A stretch of DNA of 64,000 bases from SHVO01 sp050250575 (GCA_050250575.1 JBFWOJ010000008.1:1-64000), one strand, 5' to 3'. Shown: positions 17,024 through 25,962, counted from the first letter of the stretch. Notes: a model not told the origin generated them from the sequence alone. A program made the numbers and translations.

Positions 17024-18064
17024 CTAGGCGGTGGCGTCCGCAGCATCCGGCGACCAGGCCTGACCCCGGGCGATCGATACGATCTCCGCGAGGCCCTGGC
17101 GCATGTCGGTCATAATGAACTCCCCCTTGGCGCCCGGACCGCCGGACTTCGGATTTGGGAATCGGATGACCCAGGCATTCATTTTCACCGTGAGACCGCA
17201 GAGAACGCTTCCCACCTTCACTTGCGTATCTTCGATATAGGCCTTCACCTGCTCGAACTTTGCAGCGGTGAGGTTATTCCACATGTCCTGCGACATGGTT
17301 CCGAAATCCTGGAAGGTGCGCTTGAGGAAGTTGACGAGTCCCTGGATCAGTTTTTCGACCTTGTCCATCTCGGCCATCAGCGGACGGTCGTTGCGCACCT
17401 GCATACTCTTGCGCATGTCTTTCATGGCGTAGATGAAGGCTTCCAGGAGCGGCCCTAAGCGATCGAGGCACTGATTGTAGTAGGACAGCGACATGAAGAT
17501 GTCGCCGTAGTTCTCCAGGAACCTGGGAATCTGGTCGATAGAGATCTTCAGCTTCTCCGCCATCTGCTTGAGCCGCGCCAGGGCCTTCTTGACGTCCGGA
17601 TCCTTGAACAGGGCGATGATGTCCTCGAACCGCGAGATGCCTTTGCTGTCGTCGCCGTAGATCTCCTTGATCAGCGGAAGCGTAAAGCGCGACATGTAAC
17701 CGGTGAGCTGCTTGTTCTTCTCGTCCGACAGCCGAAGGTCGTCGTAATTGTTCACCGGGATGCCGCGTTCGCGCAGCGTCCGACGCAGGCTGTAAACATC
17801 GAAGCTCGGGAGCGGGGCGAGGGAGTGCAGGATCGAAAGATCCGGGTGCCCGGCGCCTTCGCGCCATTTGAAATGTTGGGGCAGGTCGCGGATTGCAATC
17901 TGGCCGCTTCCGGTTTCGCGCTCCGCGTAAAGCTCCAGCACGCCTTCGAGGTGGCTGTTCTTCACGAGGCGGGAACGCGCAAGCCCCTCGGTCTTAAACG
18001 GAATTATTCTGAGGGGCAAAATGAACAGCGAATCAATATCACTGTCCACAATTGGGTTTGTCAT
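17024..18064 (-). CDS. Conserved cytoplasmic protein beside motA, unknown function
   Basis: 346 residues, no signal peptide or membrane helix, largely alpha-helical in the middle ('DPDVKKALARLKQMAEKLKISIDQIPRFLENYG', 'QCLDRLGPLLEAFIYAMKDMRKSMQVRNDRPLMAEMDKVEKLIQGLVNFLKRTFQDFG'). The C-terminal part is a beta-rich segment with 'VLCGLTVKMNAWVIRFPNPKSGGPGAKGEF'. I do not recognise a named domain. Same direction as motA with 216 bp between; that gap contains several TATA-rich stretches and may hold a separate promoter. Confidence 0.7.
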   Translation of the reverse strand: MTNPIVDSDIDSLFILPLRIIPFKTEGLARSRLVKNSHLEGVLELYAERETGSGQIAIRDLPQHFKWREGAGHPDLSILHSLAPLPSFDVYSLRRTLRERGIPVNNYDDLRLSDEKNKQLTGYMSRFTLPLIKEIYGDDSKGISRFEDIIALFKDPDVKKALARLKQMAEKLKISIDQIPRFLENYGDIFMSLSYYNQCLDRLGPLLEAFIYAMKDMRKSMQVRNDRPLMAEMDKVEKLIQGLVNFLKRTFQDFGTMSQDMWNNLTAAKFEQVKAYIEDTQVKVGSVLCGLTVKMNAWVIRFPNPKSGGPGAKGEFIMTDMRQGLAEIVSIARGQAWSPDAADATA

Positions 18065-18280
18065 TTGTTCCGCGCCACGGGGCTATGCCCGGGTTGTACC
18101 GTGCAAACCTCTATACACCAACGAGCGAGTGAACGCTCCGTTGCGTGCATAGGTATATACAAAGGCGACCCTTCTATACAGGCAAGTACGGAATCGCAAC
18201 TATATCACGCGCCCGCGCAGCCTAAAGGTATCGGGGAGCAGTTAATCCCGTGTTAGTCCCGCGTAACGGGAGGTTAAGTC

Positions 18281-19147
18281 TTAGCTGTCGCTCGTGGAAT
18301 TCAGCGCTTCCTCAAGCTCGAAGAAGGATGGCTGCACCTTTGTCGGGACATTGCCGCGGCCGATCTCCACGGAAACCTGCGGCGCGTTGCCGTTCAGGTG
18401 CGCGACAAGGACGTCGCGGATAATCAGATAGAACTGATGCTCTTCGCCCATGACCTGGTTGAGACGCACGGCAAAGGGTCCGACCACGGTGTAGGCGAGG
18501 AACACGCCGAGGAATGTTCCGACCAGGGCCGATCCGATCATTCCGCCGAGCACTTCCGGGGGTTCGGTCACGGACTGCATCGTGTTGATGACCCCTAGCA
18601 CGGCGGCCACGATCCCGATCGCCGGCAGACCGTCGGCCATGGTCTGCAGGGCCTGCTGCGGCAGCAACTTCTCGTGGTGGTGCTTCTCGAGCTGGGACTC
18701 CATGGCGTCGAACACCTGATGCGGATCGTCGAGATTCATCGACAGCATGCGCAGGGTGTCGCAGATGAAGTCGACCGCGAAATGGTCGTTCAGGATGCGC
18801 GGGTACTTCTGGAAGATCGTGCTTTCCTCGGGTTTTTCGATGTGACTTTCGATCACCAGGATGCCCTTGGACTTGATCATCTTGGTGATCGTGAACAAGA
18901 GGCACAGCATGTCCTTGAAATCTTGTTCCTTCCAGTGCGGGCCGGAAAAGACCTGCTTGATGCCTTTGCCCACACCCTTCAGGGTGTCGACGGAATTACC
19001 GACGATCATCGCGCCGATCGCGCCGCCGAAGATGGTCATGAGTTCGGTCGGAAGAGCGGCGAAGATCACGGACATACTGCCGCCGTGAAGGATGAAGCCG
19101 CCAAACACCATCACGAAAACGAAAACAATCCCGACGATTCCAACCAT
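18281..19147 (-). CDS. motA: Flagellar motor stator protein MotA
   Basis: 288 residues. Two N-terminal membrane helices ('VGIVGIVFVFVMVFGGFIL', 'IFAALPTELMTIFGGAIGAMIVG'), a long cytoplasmic domain that includes the rotor-contact region, and two C-terminal helices with the proton-path signature 'GLPAIGIVAAVLGVINTM' and 'GGMIGSALVGTFLGVFLAYTVVGPFA'. MotA forms the pentamer around MotB and drives the flagellar rotor with proton flow. motB is not adjacent, as in several alphaproteobacteria where the two are separated. Confidence 0.93.
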   Translation of the reverse strand: MVGIVGIVFVFVMVFGGFILHGGSMSVIFAALPTELMTIFGGAIGAMIVGNSVDTLKGVGKGIKQVFSGPHWKEQDFKDMLCLLFTITKMIKSKGILVIESHIEKPEESTIFQKYPRILNDHFAVDFICDTLRMLSMNLDDPHQVFDAMESQLEKHHHEKLLPQQALQTMADGLPAIGIVAAVLGVINTMQSVTEPPEVLGGMIGSALVGTFLGVFLAYTVVGPFAVRLNQVMGEEHQFYLIIRDVLVAHLNGNAPQVSVEIGRGNVPTKVQPSFFELEEALNSTSDS

Positions 19148-19269
19148 GGCGAAAGAAGCCCCTGATCCCCTGAGCGGCCAAAAACGGCGCTAACCCCACA
19201 AATCCAAGGGGGCACCCTAGCACGAATCGTTATTAAAAGGTTTAATCGGAAGGGTATAAAGCCACTAGA

Positions 19270-19608
19270 ATGCAGCGGGTAAAGAGCGAGATACGTGTAC
19301 AGGCGTGGGTCCGGCGCTGCGCGGCGCAGGGGTTAATGGCGACGGTGGCGCGGAAAGGCGATGTGGAGGCGGGGGCCGTTATGCTCAAGGTCAATCGGTT
19401 TGCCGCCGGATGCGAAGTCTTCTCGGGCGTCAGCGCGCCCGACGGCGGTGAGGCCTGGTTGAGGGCCAGCGGCCCGAAGCCCATTCCCGAAAAGGACGCA
19501 GATGCGTATCTTGCCCGCCAGGCTAAATACGACCCGGATCTGTGGGTGCTTGAAATCGAAGACCCGAAGGCTCAATTCACTTTAGACGGACCAATTCTCG
19601 ATGTCTGA
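19270..19608 (+). CDS. DUF1491 family protein
   Basis: 112 residues matching DUF1491: 'VKSEIRVQAWVRRCAAQGLMATVARKGDVEAGAVMLKVNR' at the start, 'DADAYLARQAKYDPDLWVLEIED' near the end. The family is confined to alphaproteobacteria and has no assigned role. Its last eight bases overlap the annotated start of gcrA, implying a joint transcript with the cell-cycle regulator. Confidence 0.85.
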   Translation: MQRVKSEIRVQAWVRRCAAQGLMATVARKGDVEAGAVMLKVNRFAAGCEVFSGVSAPDGGEAWLRASGPKPIPEKDADAYLARQAKYDPDLWVLEIEDPKAQFTLDGPILDV

Positions 19609-20074
19609 CAAACAACCGAAAAACAAAGGCGCCCAGGTTTCTCCTAGCGCAGAGGCGGCCAAGGTTCCGCCGGCGGCGGGCGCGGCCGACCAAGCCGCGA
19701 TGTGGAACGACGAGAAAATTACACGGCTGAAGAAGCTGTGGTCCGAGGGCCTGACGACCGGCGAAATCGGAAAGCGCCTCGGCGTTTCCAAGAACGCCGT
19801 GGTCGGCAAGGCCCATCGCCTCGGTCTCAAGGGCCGCCCGTCGCCCATCAAGCGTCAGCCGAACAAGCCGGTCGAAGCGAAAAAGGAAACGCGGGTCTTC
19901 ACCCTCACGGACCTGTCGGCGCAGACCTGCCGCTGGCCGATCGGCGATCCGAAGCACGAGGACTTCCGCTTCTGCGGCAAGCCGGTGCACGCCGGGAAAC
20001 CGTATTGCTCCGAACACTGCGCCGTCGCCTACGTCGGTTCCAGCAAGTCCTCGCGCAGTGAAGACGCGGCGTAA
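19601..20074 (+). CDS. gcrA: GcrA-type cell cycle regulator
   Basis: GcrA binds sigma70 RNA polymerase and activates promoters carrying CcrM-methylated GANTC sites. The N-terminal helix-turn-helix 'WNDEKITRLKKLWSEGLTTGEIGKRLGVSKNAVVGKAHRLGLKGR' (residues 35-78) and the sigma-interacting C-terminal part with 'CRWPIGDP', 'FCGKP' and 'PYCSEHCAVAY' are intact. Start: ATG 19601 gives 157 residues with a 33-residue low-complexity leader; ATG 19700 (MWNDEK) matches the usual family start but has no visible SD. It overlaps DUF1491 upstream and the thioesterase start downstream by one base. Confidence 0.92.
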   Translation: MSDKQPKNKGAQVSPSAEAAKVPPAAGAADQAAMWNDEKITRLKKLWSEGLTTGEIGKRLGVSKNAVVGKAHRLGLKGRPSPIKRQPNKPVEAKKETRVFTLTDLSAQTCRWPIGDPKHEDFRFCGKPVHAGKPYCSEHCAVAYVGSSKSSRSEDAA

Positions 20075-20502
20075 TGGCGGAGAGGAGTCTCCGCCTCTCC
20101 AAGGACGAACTCTCCGAGGCTCTCGATAGGGCGTTTCCGGCCGGCGCGCGCCCGCTGCTGGGCGAGCTCGTATCCGTCGCTCCGGGGCATGTCCGCATGC
20201 AGCTTGAGCCCGCGCCTGTAATGTTGCGCCCGGGCGGCATCGTCTCCGGCCCGGCGCAGGTCGCGCTGATCGATGTCGCCGCCTATGCCGTCATTCTCGC
20301 GCACATCGGCGCGGTTGAGATGGCCGTGACTTCGACCCTGTCGGTGAACTTCCTCCGGGCGTGCAAGGCGGCGACGATGTTCGTCGATGCGCGGATCCTC
20401 AGACTCGGACGGCGCATCGCCAGCGTCGATGCGCGCATCTGGCAGGACGCCGAAGACGATCTCGTCGCCCAAGCAACACTCACATACGCCATTCCGACCT
20501 AG
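20074..20502 (+). CDS. PaaI-type hotdog thioesterase
   Basis: 142 residues with the hotdog fold pattern: 'RPGGIVSGPAQVALIDVAAYAVIL' (the central helix with Asp as general base) and 'VTSTLSVNFLRACKAATMFVDARILRLGRRIASVDARIW'. The family hydrolyses acyl-CoA thioesters, often phenylacetyl- or medium-chain types; the substrate here is unknown. ATG 20074 shares its A with the gcrA TAA stop, so translation is probably coupled. Confidence 0.8.
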   Translation: MAERSLRLSKDELSEALDRAFPAGARPLLGELVSVAPGHVRMQLEPAPVMLRPGGIVSGPAQVALIDVAAYAVILAHIGAVEMAVTSTLSVNFLRACKAATMFVDARILRLGRRIASVDARIWQDAEDDLVAQATLTYAIPT

Positions 20503-20524
20503 ACACAGATTGGAGCCCACGGCC

Positions 20525-21706
20525 GTGCTGCATCCCGTCGAATCCTTCAGCCGCATCGGCGAGGAAAACGCCTTCGCCGTATTGGCGCGCGCAAGCGAAC
20601 TCGAGCTCCAAGGCAGGAGCATCATCAGTCTCGGGATTGGGCAGCCCGATTTCCGTACGCCGGACCATGTTGTCGAGGCGGCGATCAAGGCGCTGCGCGA
20701 TGGGCATCACGGTTATACGCCGGCGACTGGCATCCGGCCGCTCCGTGAAGCGGTAGCGGCCGATCTGCACCGCCGTTTGGGTGTCGAGGTCTCGCCGGAC
20801 CTGGTGCTCATCGTACCTGGCGGCAAGGTCACGATGTTCATGGCCATCCTGATGTTCGGCGAACCGGGCGCCGAGATCATCTACCCCGACCCCGGCTTTC
20901 CGATCTACCGCTCGATGATCGAATTCACGGGGGCGACGCCAATCCCGTCGCACATGCGCGAGGAGAACGGTTTTGCCTTCTCCGCCGACGAGACGCTTGC
21001 ATTGATCACGCGCAAGACGCGGCTGTTGATCCTGAATTCGCCGGCCAATCCGACCGGCGGCGTGACGCCCAAGAGCGAAATCGACAGGCTCGCGGCCGGG
21101 CTCGAAAAGCATCCCGACGTCGCCATCATGTCCGACGAGATCTACGGGCAGATGACTTATGACGGCTTCGTGCACCAGACGCTGCTGGCGTACCCGCAGC
21201 TGCGCGACCGTCTCATCCTGCTCGATGGGTGGTCCAAGACCTACGCCATGACCGGATGGCGAATGGGTTATTCCGTATGGCCGAAGTCGCTTTACACCGC
21301 AGCGCGCAAACTCGCGGTCAATTCGTACTCCTGCGTCAATGCGAGCGCGCAGTACGCGGGCCTTGCTGCGCTCACGGGGCCGCAGGACTCCGTGAAGGCG
21401 ATGCTCGCCGAGTTCGATCGTCGGCGCCAAGTGGTGACGGAGGGTCTCAATCGTTTGCCGGGTGTCTCCGCAATCGCGCCGCGCGGGGCCTTCTACGCCT
21501 TTCCCAACATTTCCAAGACCGGCTGGAAAGCCAAGGCGCTCAGTTCGGCGATGCTCGAGGAGGCGGGAGTGGCGACGATCGGCGGGCCGGACTTCGGTGT
21601 CTACGGCGAAGGCTACATTCGGCTGTCCTACGCCAACTCGATGGAAAACATCAAAAAGGCCCTTGAGCGCATGGGCGAGTTTCTGTCGAGCCGTAAACCG
21701 GCCTAG
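20525..21706 (+). CDS. Class I/II pyridoxal-phosphate aminotransferase
   Basis: About 393 residues from GTG 20525, which has GGAG 12-15 nt upstream and gives the normal fold I start. Hallmarks: 'ISLGIGQPDFRTPDHV', 'GYTPATGIRPLREAVA', 'LNSPANPTGGVTPKSEI', 'MSDEIYGQMTYDG', the PLP lysine near 238 in 'DGWSKTYAMTGWRMGY', and 'YIRLSYANSMENI' with the substrate Arg. It resembles aspartate/aromatic aminotransferases of the AspC/PatA type; exact substrate uncertain. It is the last gene of the DUF1491-gcrA-thioesterase run, and its stop overlaps the convergent gene in a CTAG. Confidence 0.85.
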   Translation: MLHPVESFSRIGEENAFAVLARASELELQGRSIISLGIGQPDFRTPDHVVEAAIKALRDGHHGYTPATGIRPLREAVAADLHRRLGVEVSPDLVLIVPGGKVTMFMAILMFGEPGAEIIYPDPGFPIYRSMIEFTGATPIPSHMREENGFAFSADETLALITRKTRLLILNSPANPTGGVTPKSEIDRLAAGLEKHPDVAIMSDEIYGQMTYDGFVHQTLLAYPQLRDRLILLDGWSKTYAMTGWRMGYSVWPKSLYTAARKLAVNSYSCVNASAQYAGLAALTGPQDSVKAMLAEFDRRRQVVTEGLNRLPGVSAIAPRGAFYAFPNISKTGWKAKALSSAMLEEAGVATIGGPDFGVYGEGYIRLSYANSMENIKKALERMGEFLSSRKPA

Positions 21707-22668
21707 CCGGCGGAGAAGCGCGGTTCCTTGCCATCAAGCACCGCTTCCAAGTTGTCGATCGCGAGCATCATCATGGCGCTGCGCGTTTCCAAGGTGGCGG
21801 TACCGAGATGCGGAAAGAGGAAGGCGTTCTCCAGCGTCTTGTAACGGGGATCGATCGCGGGCTCGCCCGCATAGACGTCGAGGCCGATGGCAAACAGTTT
21901 CCCGCTTTTCACCGCCGCGATCACCGCGTCGTCATCGACAAGCGGCCCGCGAGCCGTGTTGACGAGGACGGCGCCGTCCTTCATCCGCGCAATGCGCGCG
22001 GCATTCATGATTCCTTTGGTCTGAGGCGTCAGCGGCGCATGCAGCGAGACGACGTCGCTCTGGGCGAGCATATCGTCGAGATCGGGCACGAAGGTCGCGC
22101 CGACCTGGACGTCGTGGGGTACGCGCTGTTCATCGTGGTAGATGATTTTCATGCCGAAGGCCCGCATGCGCTGCGCGACCGCGAAACCGATGCGCCCCAA
22201 GCCATAGATCCCGAGACTCTTGCCGGTGATTTGCATGCCGAGATGCTGGGTCGGGCGGATGCCGATCCATGCGCCGGAACGCAGCAGACGTTCACCGTCG
22301 CTTGCGCGCCGCGTGGCGCCGAGGATCAAAAGCGCGGCGGTGTCGGCAGTGGCGTCGGTAAGAACGCCGGGCGTGTGTCCGACGCGGATGCCGCGCGCCT
22401 TGGCGGCGTTAAGATCGATGTGCTCGAAGCCGACCGATACCGTCGAGATGACGCGCACCGAATCATCGAGACGCTTTATGGTCTCGGCGCCGAAGGGTTC
22501 CGTCGGTGTGATGAGAAGGCCCACGGCTCCGGCGCAGTGCGCGGCCAAAGATTCCGGCGTGTATGTGGCTGAATCGTCGCCAAGCTTGACCGCATATCGT
22601 TCAGCGACCCGATCCTCGGCGGCTTTAACCAAGCGGCGCGTGATCGCGACCAGGGGCCTGTCGGTCAT
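21703..22668 (-). CDS. D-isomer-specific 2-hydroxyacid dehydrogenase (glyoxylate/hydroxypyruvate reductase type)
   Basis: 321 residues. NAD(P) fold 'SLGIYGLGRIGFAVAQRM' in the middle, followed by the catalytic set: Arg in 'VNTARGPLVDDDAV', Glu in 'LDVYAGEPAID', His in 'LFPHLGTATLETR'. The family reduces glyoxylate, hydroxypyruvate or related 2-oxoacids with NAD(P)H. ATG 22668 is preferred to the TTG two codons upstream because AGGA lies 8 nt before it. Convergent with the aminotransferase, stops overlapping by four bases. Confidence 0.88.
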   Translation of the reverse strand: MTDRPLVAITRRLVKAAEDRVAERYAVKLGDDSATYTPESLAAHCAGAVGLLITPTEPFGAETIKRLDDSVRVISTVSVGFEHIDLNAAKARGIRVGHTPGVLTDATADTAALLILGATRRASDGERLLRSGAWIGIRPTQHLGMQITGKSLGIYGLGRIGFAVAQRMRAFGMKIIYHDEQRVPHDVQVGATFVPDLDDMLAQSDVVSLHAPLTPQTKGIMNAARIARMKDGAVLVNTARGPLVDDDAVIAAVKSGKLFAIGLDVYAGEPAIDPRYKTLENAFLFPHLGTATLETRSAMMMLAIDNLEAVLDGKEPRFSAG

Positions 22669-22793
22669 GAGCAAAGTCCTGTGATGAGCAACTTGCGGTA
22701 GATTTGTTGATTTATCCCTAGCGTAGATTATCTTTTCCCAAGTTTGCCAGGGGTGTTACAAGCTATTCCAGCGGGTTTTGAGAGGGCTGGCGG

Positions 22794-23621
22794 TTGACGT
22801 TAGCGGTCAAATTCTGGGGCGTCCGCGGCAGTATTGCGTGCCCGTCGCCGGACCATGTTGTCTATGGCGGCAATACCAGTTGCCTCGAAATATTTGCGGG
22901 CGACGAGCGGATTATTATGGATGCCGGTACCGGCATCCGCAATCTCGGCCAGGATTTCATCAAGGACGGCGTGAAAAAGGGCACGCTGCTGCTCACGCAC
23001 TCCCATTGGGACCACATCAACGGCTTTCCGTTCTTCGGACCGGCGTTCATGTCGCAGAGCCGCTTCACGATCGCAGCCGGCCATCTCTACAACGCCGGGG
23101 GCATCGAGAACGTGCTCGCAAGCCAAATGGCCAATCCGACGTTTCCGGTTCCTCTCGAAGCGTTGCAGGCGGCGCTGACGTTTGAAGATTTCAAGGCCGG
23201 CGAAAGCTGGGCGCTCGACGGCGGCGTGAGGATCGTCACCGCGCCGCTCAATCATCCGAACGGCGCGACCGGTTATCGCATCGAGCACGGCGGCAAAGCC
23301 ATCTGTTATGTCACCGATACCGAACACGTCATCGGCAAGCCCGATCAGACGATCCTGAAGCTGATCGAAGGCGCCGACATCGTCGTCTATGACTGCACCT
23401 ACACCGACGCCGAGTTCAAGGCAAAAATCGGTTGGGGCCACTCCACGTGGCAGGAAGGCATCCGTCTATGCAAGATGGCCGGCGCCCGCCAGCTCGCCAT
23501 TTTCCATCACGATCCTGATCATAATGACGACTTCATGCGTCAGGTGGAGATGGATGCGCGCAAGGAGTGGTCGGGCAGTGTCGTGGCGCGCGAACAAATG
23601 ATTCTCGTTGCCGGCGGTTAG
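22794..23621 (+). CDS. Metallo-beta-lactamase-fold hydrolase
   Basis: 275 residues from TTG 22794. The metal site is clear: 'LLLTHSHWDHINGFPFFG' (HxHxDH), Asp in 'YVTDTEH' and His residues in 'IFHHDPDHND'. N-terminal 'VKFWGVRGSIACPSPDHVVYGGNTSC' is typical of the COG1235-like branch related to PhnP and to some cyclic nucleotide phosphodiesterases. Cytoplasmic. The substrate is unknown. The start of the glycosylase gene follows 8 bp after its stop, so both are probably co-transcribed. Confidence 0.85.
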   Translation: MTLAVKFWGVRGSIACPSPDHVVYGGNTSCLEIFAGDERIIMDAGTGIRNLGQDFIKDGVKKGTLLLTHSHWDHINGFPFFGPAFMSQSRFTIAAGHLYNAGGIENVLASQMANPTFPVPLEALQAALTFEDFKAGESWALDGGVRIVTAPLNHPNGATGYRIEHGGKAICYVTDTEHVIGKPDQTILKLIEGADIVVYDCTYTDAEFKAKIGWGHSTWQEGIRLCKMAGARQLAIFHHDPDHNDDFMRQVEMDARKEWSGSVVAREQMILVAGG

Positions 23622-23629
23622 TTGATCCC

Positions 23630-24232
23630 TTGTCATTGCCAGAACTGATCCGCCGGGACGAATACCCGGCCACTGCAATCGTGCAGGCCAAGTGGCTGCT
23701 GGGCAAACTCGTCGTTCGACATACGGCGGGCGGCGTGATGATCGGCCGCATCGTCGAGACCGAAGCCTATCTTCACAACGATGCGGCGGCGCATTCCTTC
23801 CGCGGGATGACGCCGCGCAACCGATCGCTGTTTCTCGAGAAAGGCCACGCCTACGTTTACATCGCCTACGGCGTCTCGATGATGCTCAACGTCAGCGCCG
23901 GGAAGGAAGGCGTCGGCACAGGTGTCTTAATTCGTGCCCTCGATCCCGTGACCGGTATTGAGCTGATGGAGAAGAACAGGGGGCTCAGCAAGCGTCTCGA
24001 TCTCACGCGCGGTCCCGGACGTCTCGCGCAAGCGCTCGCCGTCGACCTTTCGCTTCAGGGTCACGACCTGTGTCGTCGTGGTCCCTTGTGGCTGGGCAAG
24101 GACGGTCATAAGGTGGGGGCAATCGGCAAGAGCAAGCGCATCGGCATCACCAAGAACGCCGAGCCGCTGTTGCGATTCTATGTGAAGGGGAATCCCTTCG
24201 TCAGCGGGCCGAAAGCCCTCAGCCCGCCGTAG
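23630..24232 (+). CDS. DNA-3-methyladenine glycosylase (AAG/MPG family)
   Basis: About 200 residues. Matches the Aag/Mpg type of alkyl-base excision enzyme: catalytic Glu in 'GRIVETEAYLHNDAAAHSFRGMTPRNRSLF', base-pocket 'HAYVYIAYGVSMMLNVS', and the C-terminal 'LTRGPGRLAQAL'. It removes 3-methyladenine, hypoxanthine and related lesions. The start is uncertain: TTG 23630 or TTG 23636 both lie just after the previous stop; the longer frame start at 23567 lies inside the upstream gene. Its end overlaps the convergent VOC gene by 14 bp. Confidence 0.88.
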   Translation: MSLPELIRRDEYPATAIVQAKWLLGKLVVRHTAGGVMIGRIVETEAYLHNDAAAHSFRGMTPRNRSLFLEKGHAYVYIAYGVSMMLNVSAGKEGVGTGVLIRALDPVTGIELMEKNRGLSKRLDLTRGPGRLAQALAVDLSLQGHDLCRRGPLWLGKDGHKVGAIGKSKRIGITKNAEPLLRFYVKGNPFVSGPKALSPP

Positions 24233-24614
24233 GGAATTCGGTTCCGTAAGGCCTGGTGATCAGCTCAAGGAGATGGCCGTCGGGGTCGTCGAAGTAGACT
24301 CCGCGCCCCCCGAAGAAGTGATTGATCTTGCCGGGCTGCTGTTTTCCGGGATCGGCCCAGTAAGTGATCTTGCGCACCTGAATACGGGCGAAGAAGCGGT
24401 CGAACTCCTCGTCGCTCACGAGGAAGGCGTAGTGCTGAATGTTGAGTGCGAAATCGACCGCGTAGTAGTCCAGCGACACGCCGTTGTCGAAATCGACGAT
24501 CATGAAAGGCCCGAAAGGCCGGGGCGCGGGACGATCCAACAGTTCCGCGAGAAACCCGGCGGAGCGCTCGTTGTCGCGGCACCAGACGATGGTGTGATTG
24601 AGCTGCGCGGCCAT
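24219..24614 (-). CDS. VOC (glyoxalase/bleomycin-resistance fold) protein
   Basis: 131 residues from ATG 24614. Two beta-alpha-beta-beta-beta modules: 'QLNHTIVWCRDNERSAGFLAELLD ... GPFMIVDFDNGVSLDYY' and 'QHYAFLVSDEEFDRFFARIQ ... HFFGGRGVYFDDPDGHLLELIT'. Metal ligand positions (His in 'LNHTI', His in 'IQHYAF', Glu in 'LLELIT') are kept, so an enzymatic role such as dioxygenase or glyoxalase-like isomerase is possible. It lies 10 bp after the RumA-like gene on the same strand, likely in one transcript. Confidence 0.8.
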   Translation of the reverse strand: MAAQLNHTIVWCRDNERSAGFLAELLDRPAPRPFGPFMIVDFDNGVSLDYYAVDFALNIQHYAFLVSDEEFDRFFARIQVRKITYWADPGKQQPGKINHFFGGRGVYFDDPDGHLLELITRPYGTEFPTAG

Positions 24615-24624
24615 GCGGACAAGT

Positions 24625-25890
24625 CTATCGCTTCGTGAAAACGCCCACCAGTTCGACGTGATGCGACCAGGTGAACTGGTCGACGACCTTAACGGACTCC
24701 AGCGTGTACCCGCCTTGCGCAAGAATGCGGGCGTCGCGTGCGAAGGTGACGGGATTGCAGGAAACGCCGACGAGCCGCTGCACTTTGCTCGACGCCATGG
24801 CGCGGGCTTGTGCTTCGGCGCCGGCCCGGGGCGGGTCAAACACGACCGCGTCGAATGGCTTGATCTCGTCGGCGTCGAGGGGCGCACGGAAAAGATCGCG
24901 GCGCACGGCGCGCAATGGCTTCGCTCCCTTGGCTTTATCGAGGGCGCGCACGGCAGATTCTGCGCTCTCGAACGCATCCACGCGCCCGCGTTGGAGCATG
25001 GCGCCGGCAAAGGTGCCGCAGCCGGAAAAGAGATCGGCAACGACGCCGCTGGCCGGCAGGGCGCTCATCACCGCGGCAACAAGAGCATCCTCTCCCGCCT
25101 TGGTGGGCTGAAGGAAGGCCAGCGGTGGAAGCGCGACGTCGAGCACACCGAATCTCGCGACTAGAGGTGCGCGTTCGACCATCACTTCGGGCTCGTCGAA
25201 ATCGCGCGCCCGCCAGTCCAGTCGATTCACCCCAAGCGTTTCCGCGGCTTGAGCGGCCGCCTCGTACACATGGAGGTCGGGTCGGCTTTTCTTGCCGACG
25301 GGTCCGGTAACGACGACGTCGAACTGACCATTGACCGTTTGGATAAAAATATCGGCGGCCTTTCCCTCCTGCAGGATCGGGACGAGGGCGCCTCCGAGCT
25401 TCACACGCACGTCAAGGATGGCAGGGTCGGCCACCAGGCACTTCGCGATTTCGGTGACGGCATGGGAGCGCCGCTGGAAGTAGCCGAGCGTGACTTTGTT
25501 GTTCTTCTTGAATGCGGCGAAAGTCGCGCGTCGCCGCGTGGCGCCGGAAATAAAGACGGGATCGAGCCACGCTTCGGGTTCGACGTCCTGCCGGCGGAGA
25601 GCGGTGCGTACGGTTTCAACCTTCCAGTCGCGATAGAACGCCTGGCTTGCGTGTTGCAACGTGCAGCCGCCGCAGACGTCATAGTGCGCGCAGGGGGCTG
25701 GAACGCGGTGCTGGGAAGGTTCGACGACGCGCAGGAGTTCCGCGCGTTGGATGCCGCCCGCTGGTTTTTGGATTTTTGCCTCGACGACATCGCCGGGAAG
25801 CGTGCGGTCCACATAGATGCGTTCGCGCGCGGCCCGATGGATGCCGTCACCCAGCGGAGCGAGATCGTGGATTTCGAGACGCGCAGACAT
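24625..25890 (-). CDS. TrmA/RumA-type RNA 5-methyluridine methyltransferase
   Basis: 421 residues. Order: N-terminal TRAM-like domain ('LAPLGDGIHRAARERIYVDRTLPGDVVEAKI'), [4Fe-4S] motif 'CAHYDVCGGC' near 67-76 with a fourth Cys later ('AKCLVADP'), then the SAM domain 'VADLFSGCGTFAGAM' and 'DAVVFDPPRAGAEAQ', and the catalytic Cys in 'LVGVSCNPVTFARD' near 378. This is the RlmD/RlmC (RumA) architecture that methylates U in 23S rRNA; TrmA lacks the cluster. Which uridine is modified cannot be read from sequence. Confidence 0.9.
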   Translation of the reverse strand: MSARLEIHDLAPLGDGIHRAARERIYVDRTLPGDVVEAKIQKPAGGIQRAELLRVVEPSQHRVPAPCAHYDVCGGCTLQHASQAFYRDWKVETVRTALRRQDVEPEAWLDPVFISGATRRRATFAAFKKNNKVTLGYFQRRSHAVTEIAKCLVADPAILDVRVKLGGALVPILQEGKAADIFIQTVNGQFDVVVTGPVGKKSRPDLHVYEAAAQAAETLGVNRLDWRARDFDEPEVMVERAPLVARFGVLDVALPPLAFLQPTKAGEDALVAAVMSALPASGVVADLFSGCGTFAGAMLQRGRVDAFESAESAVRALDKAKGAKPLRAVRRDLFRAPLDADEIKPFDAVVFDPPRAGAEAQARAMASSKVQRLVGVSCNPVTFARDARILAQGGYTLESVKVVDQFTWSHHVELVGVFTKR

Positions 25891-25936
25891 GAGGTTGAGC
25901 TCGTGACCTGGGGCCCGGGAATAGATCCCAGGGTCA

Positions 25937-25959
25937 TTCGCGAAGCTGGGCTTCGCGAA
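25937..25959 (-). other. Hairpin downstream of tRNA-Asn
   Basis: TTCGCGAAGC (25937-25946) pairs perfectly with GCTTCGCGAA (25950-25959), 3-nt loop, directly after the tRNA-Asn 3' end on the minus strand. The T-run precedes the stem instead of following it, so it may act in 3' processing or as an atypical terminator. Confidence 0.4.
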
Positions 25960-25962
25960 AAA

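Noticed and set aside
24625..25164. Plus-strand frames opposite the RumA-like gene
   Set aside because: No start signals or domain; the minus strand holds the full methyltransferase motif set.
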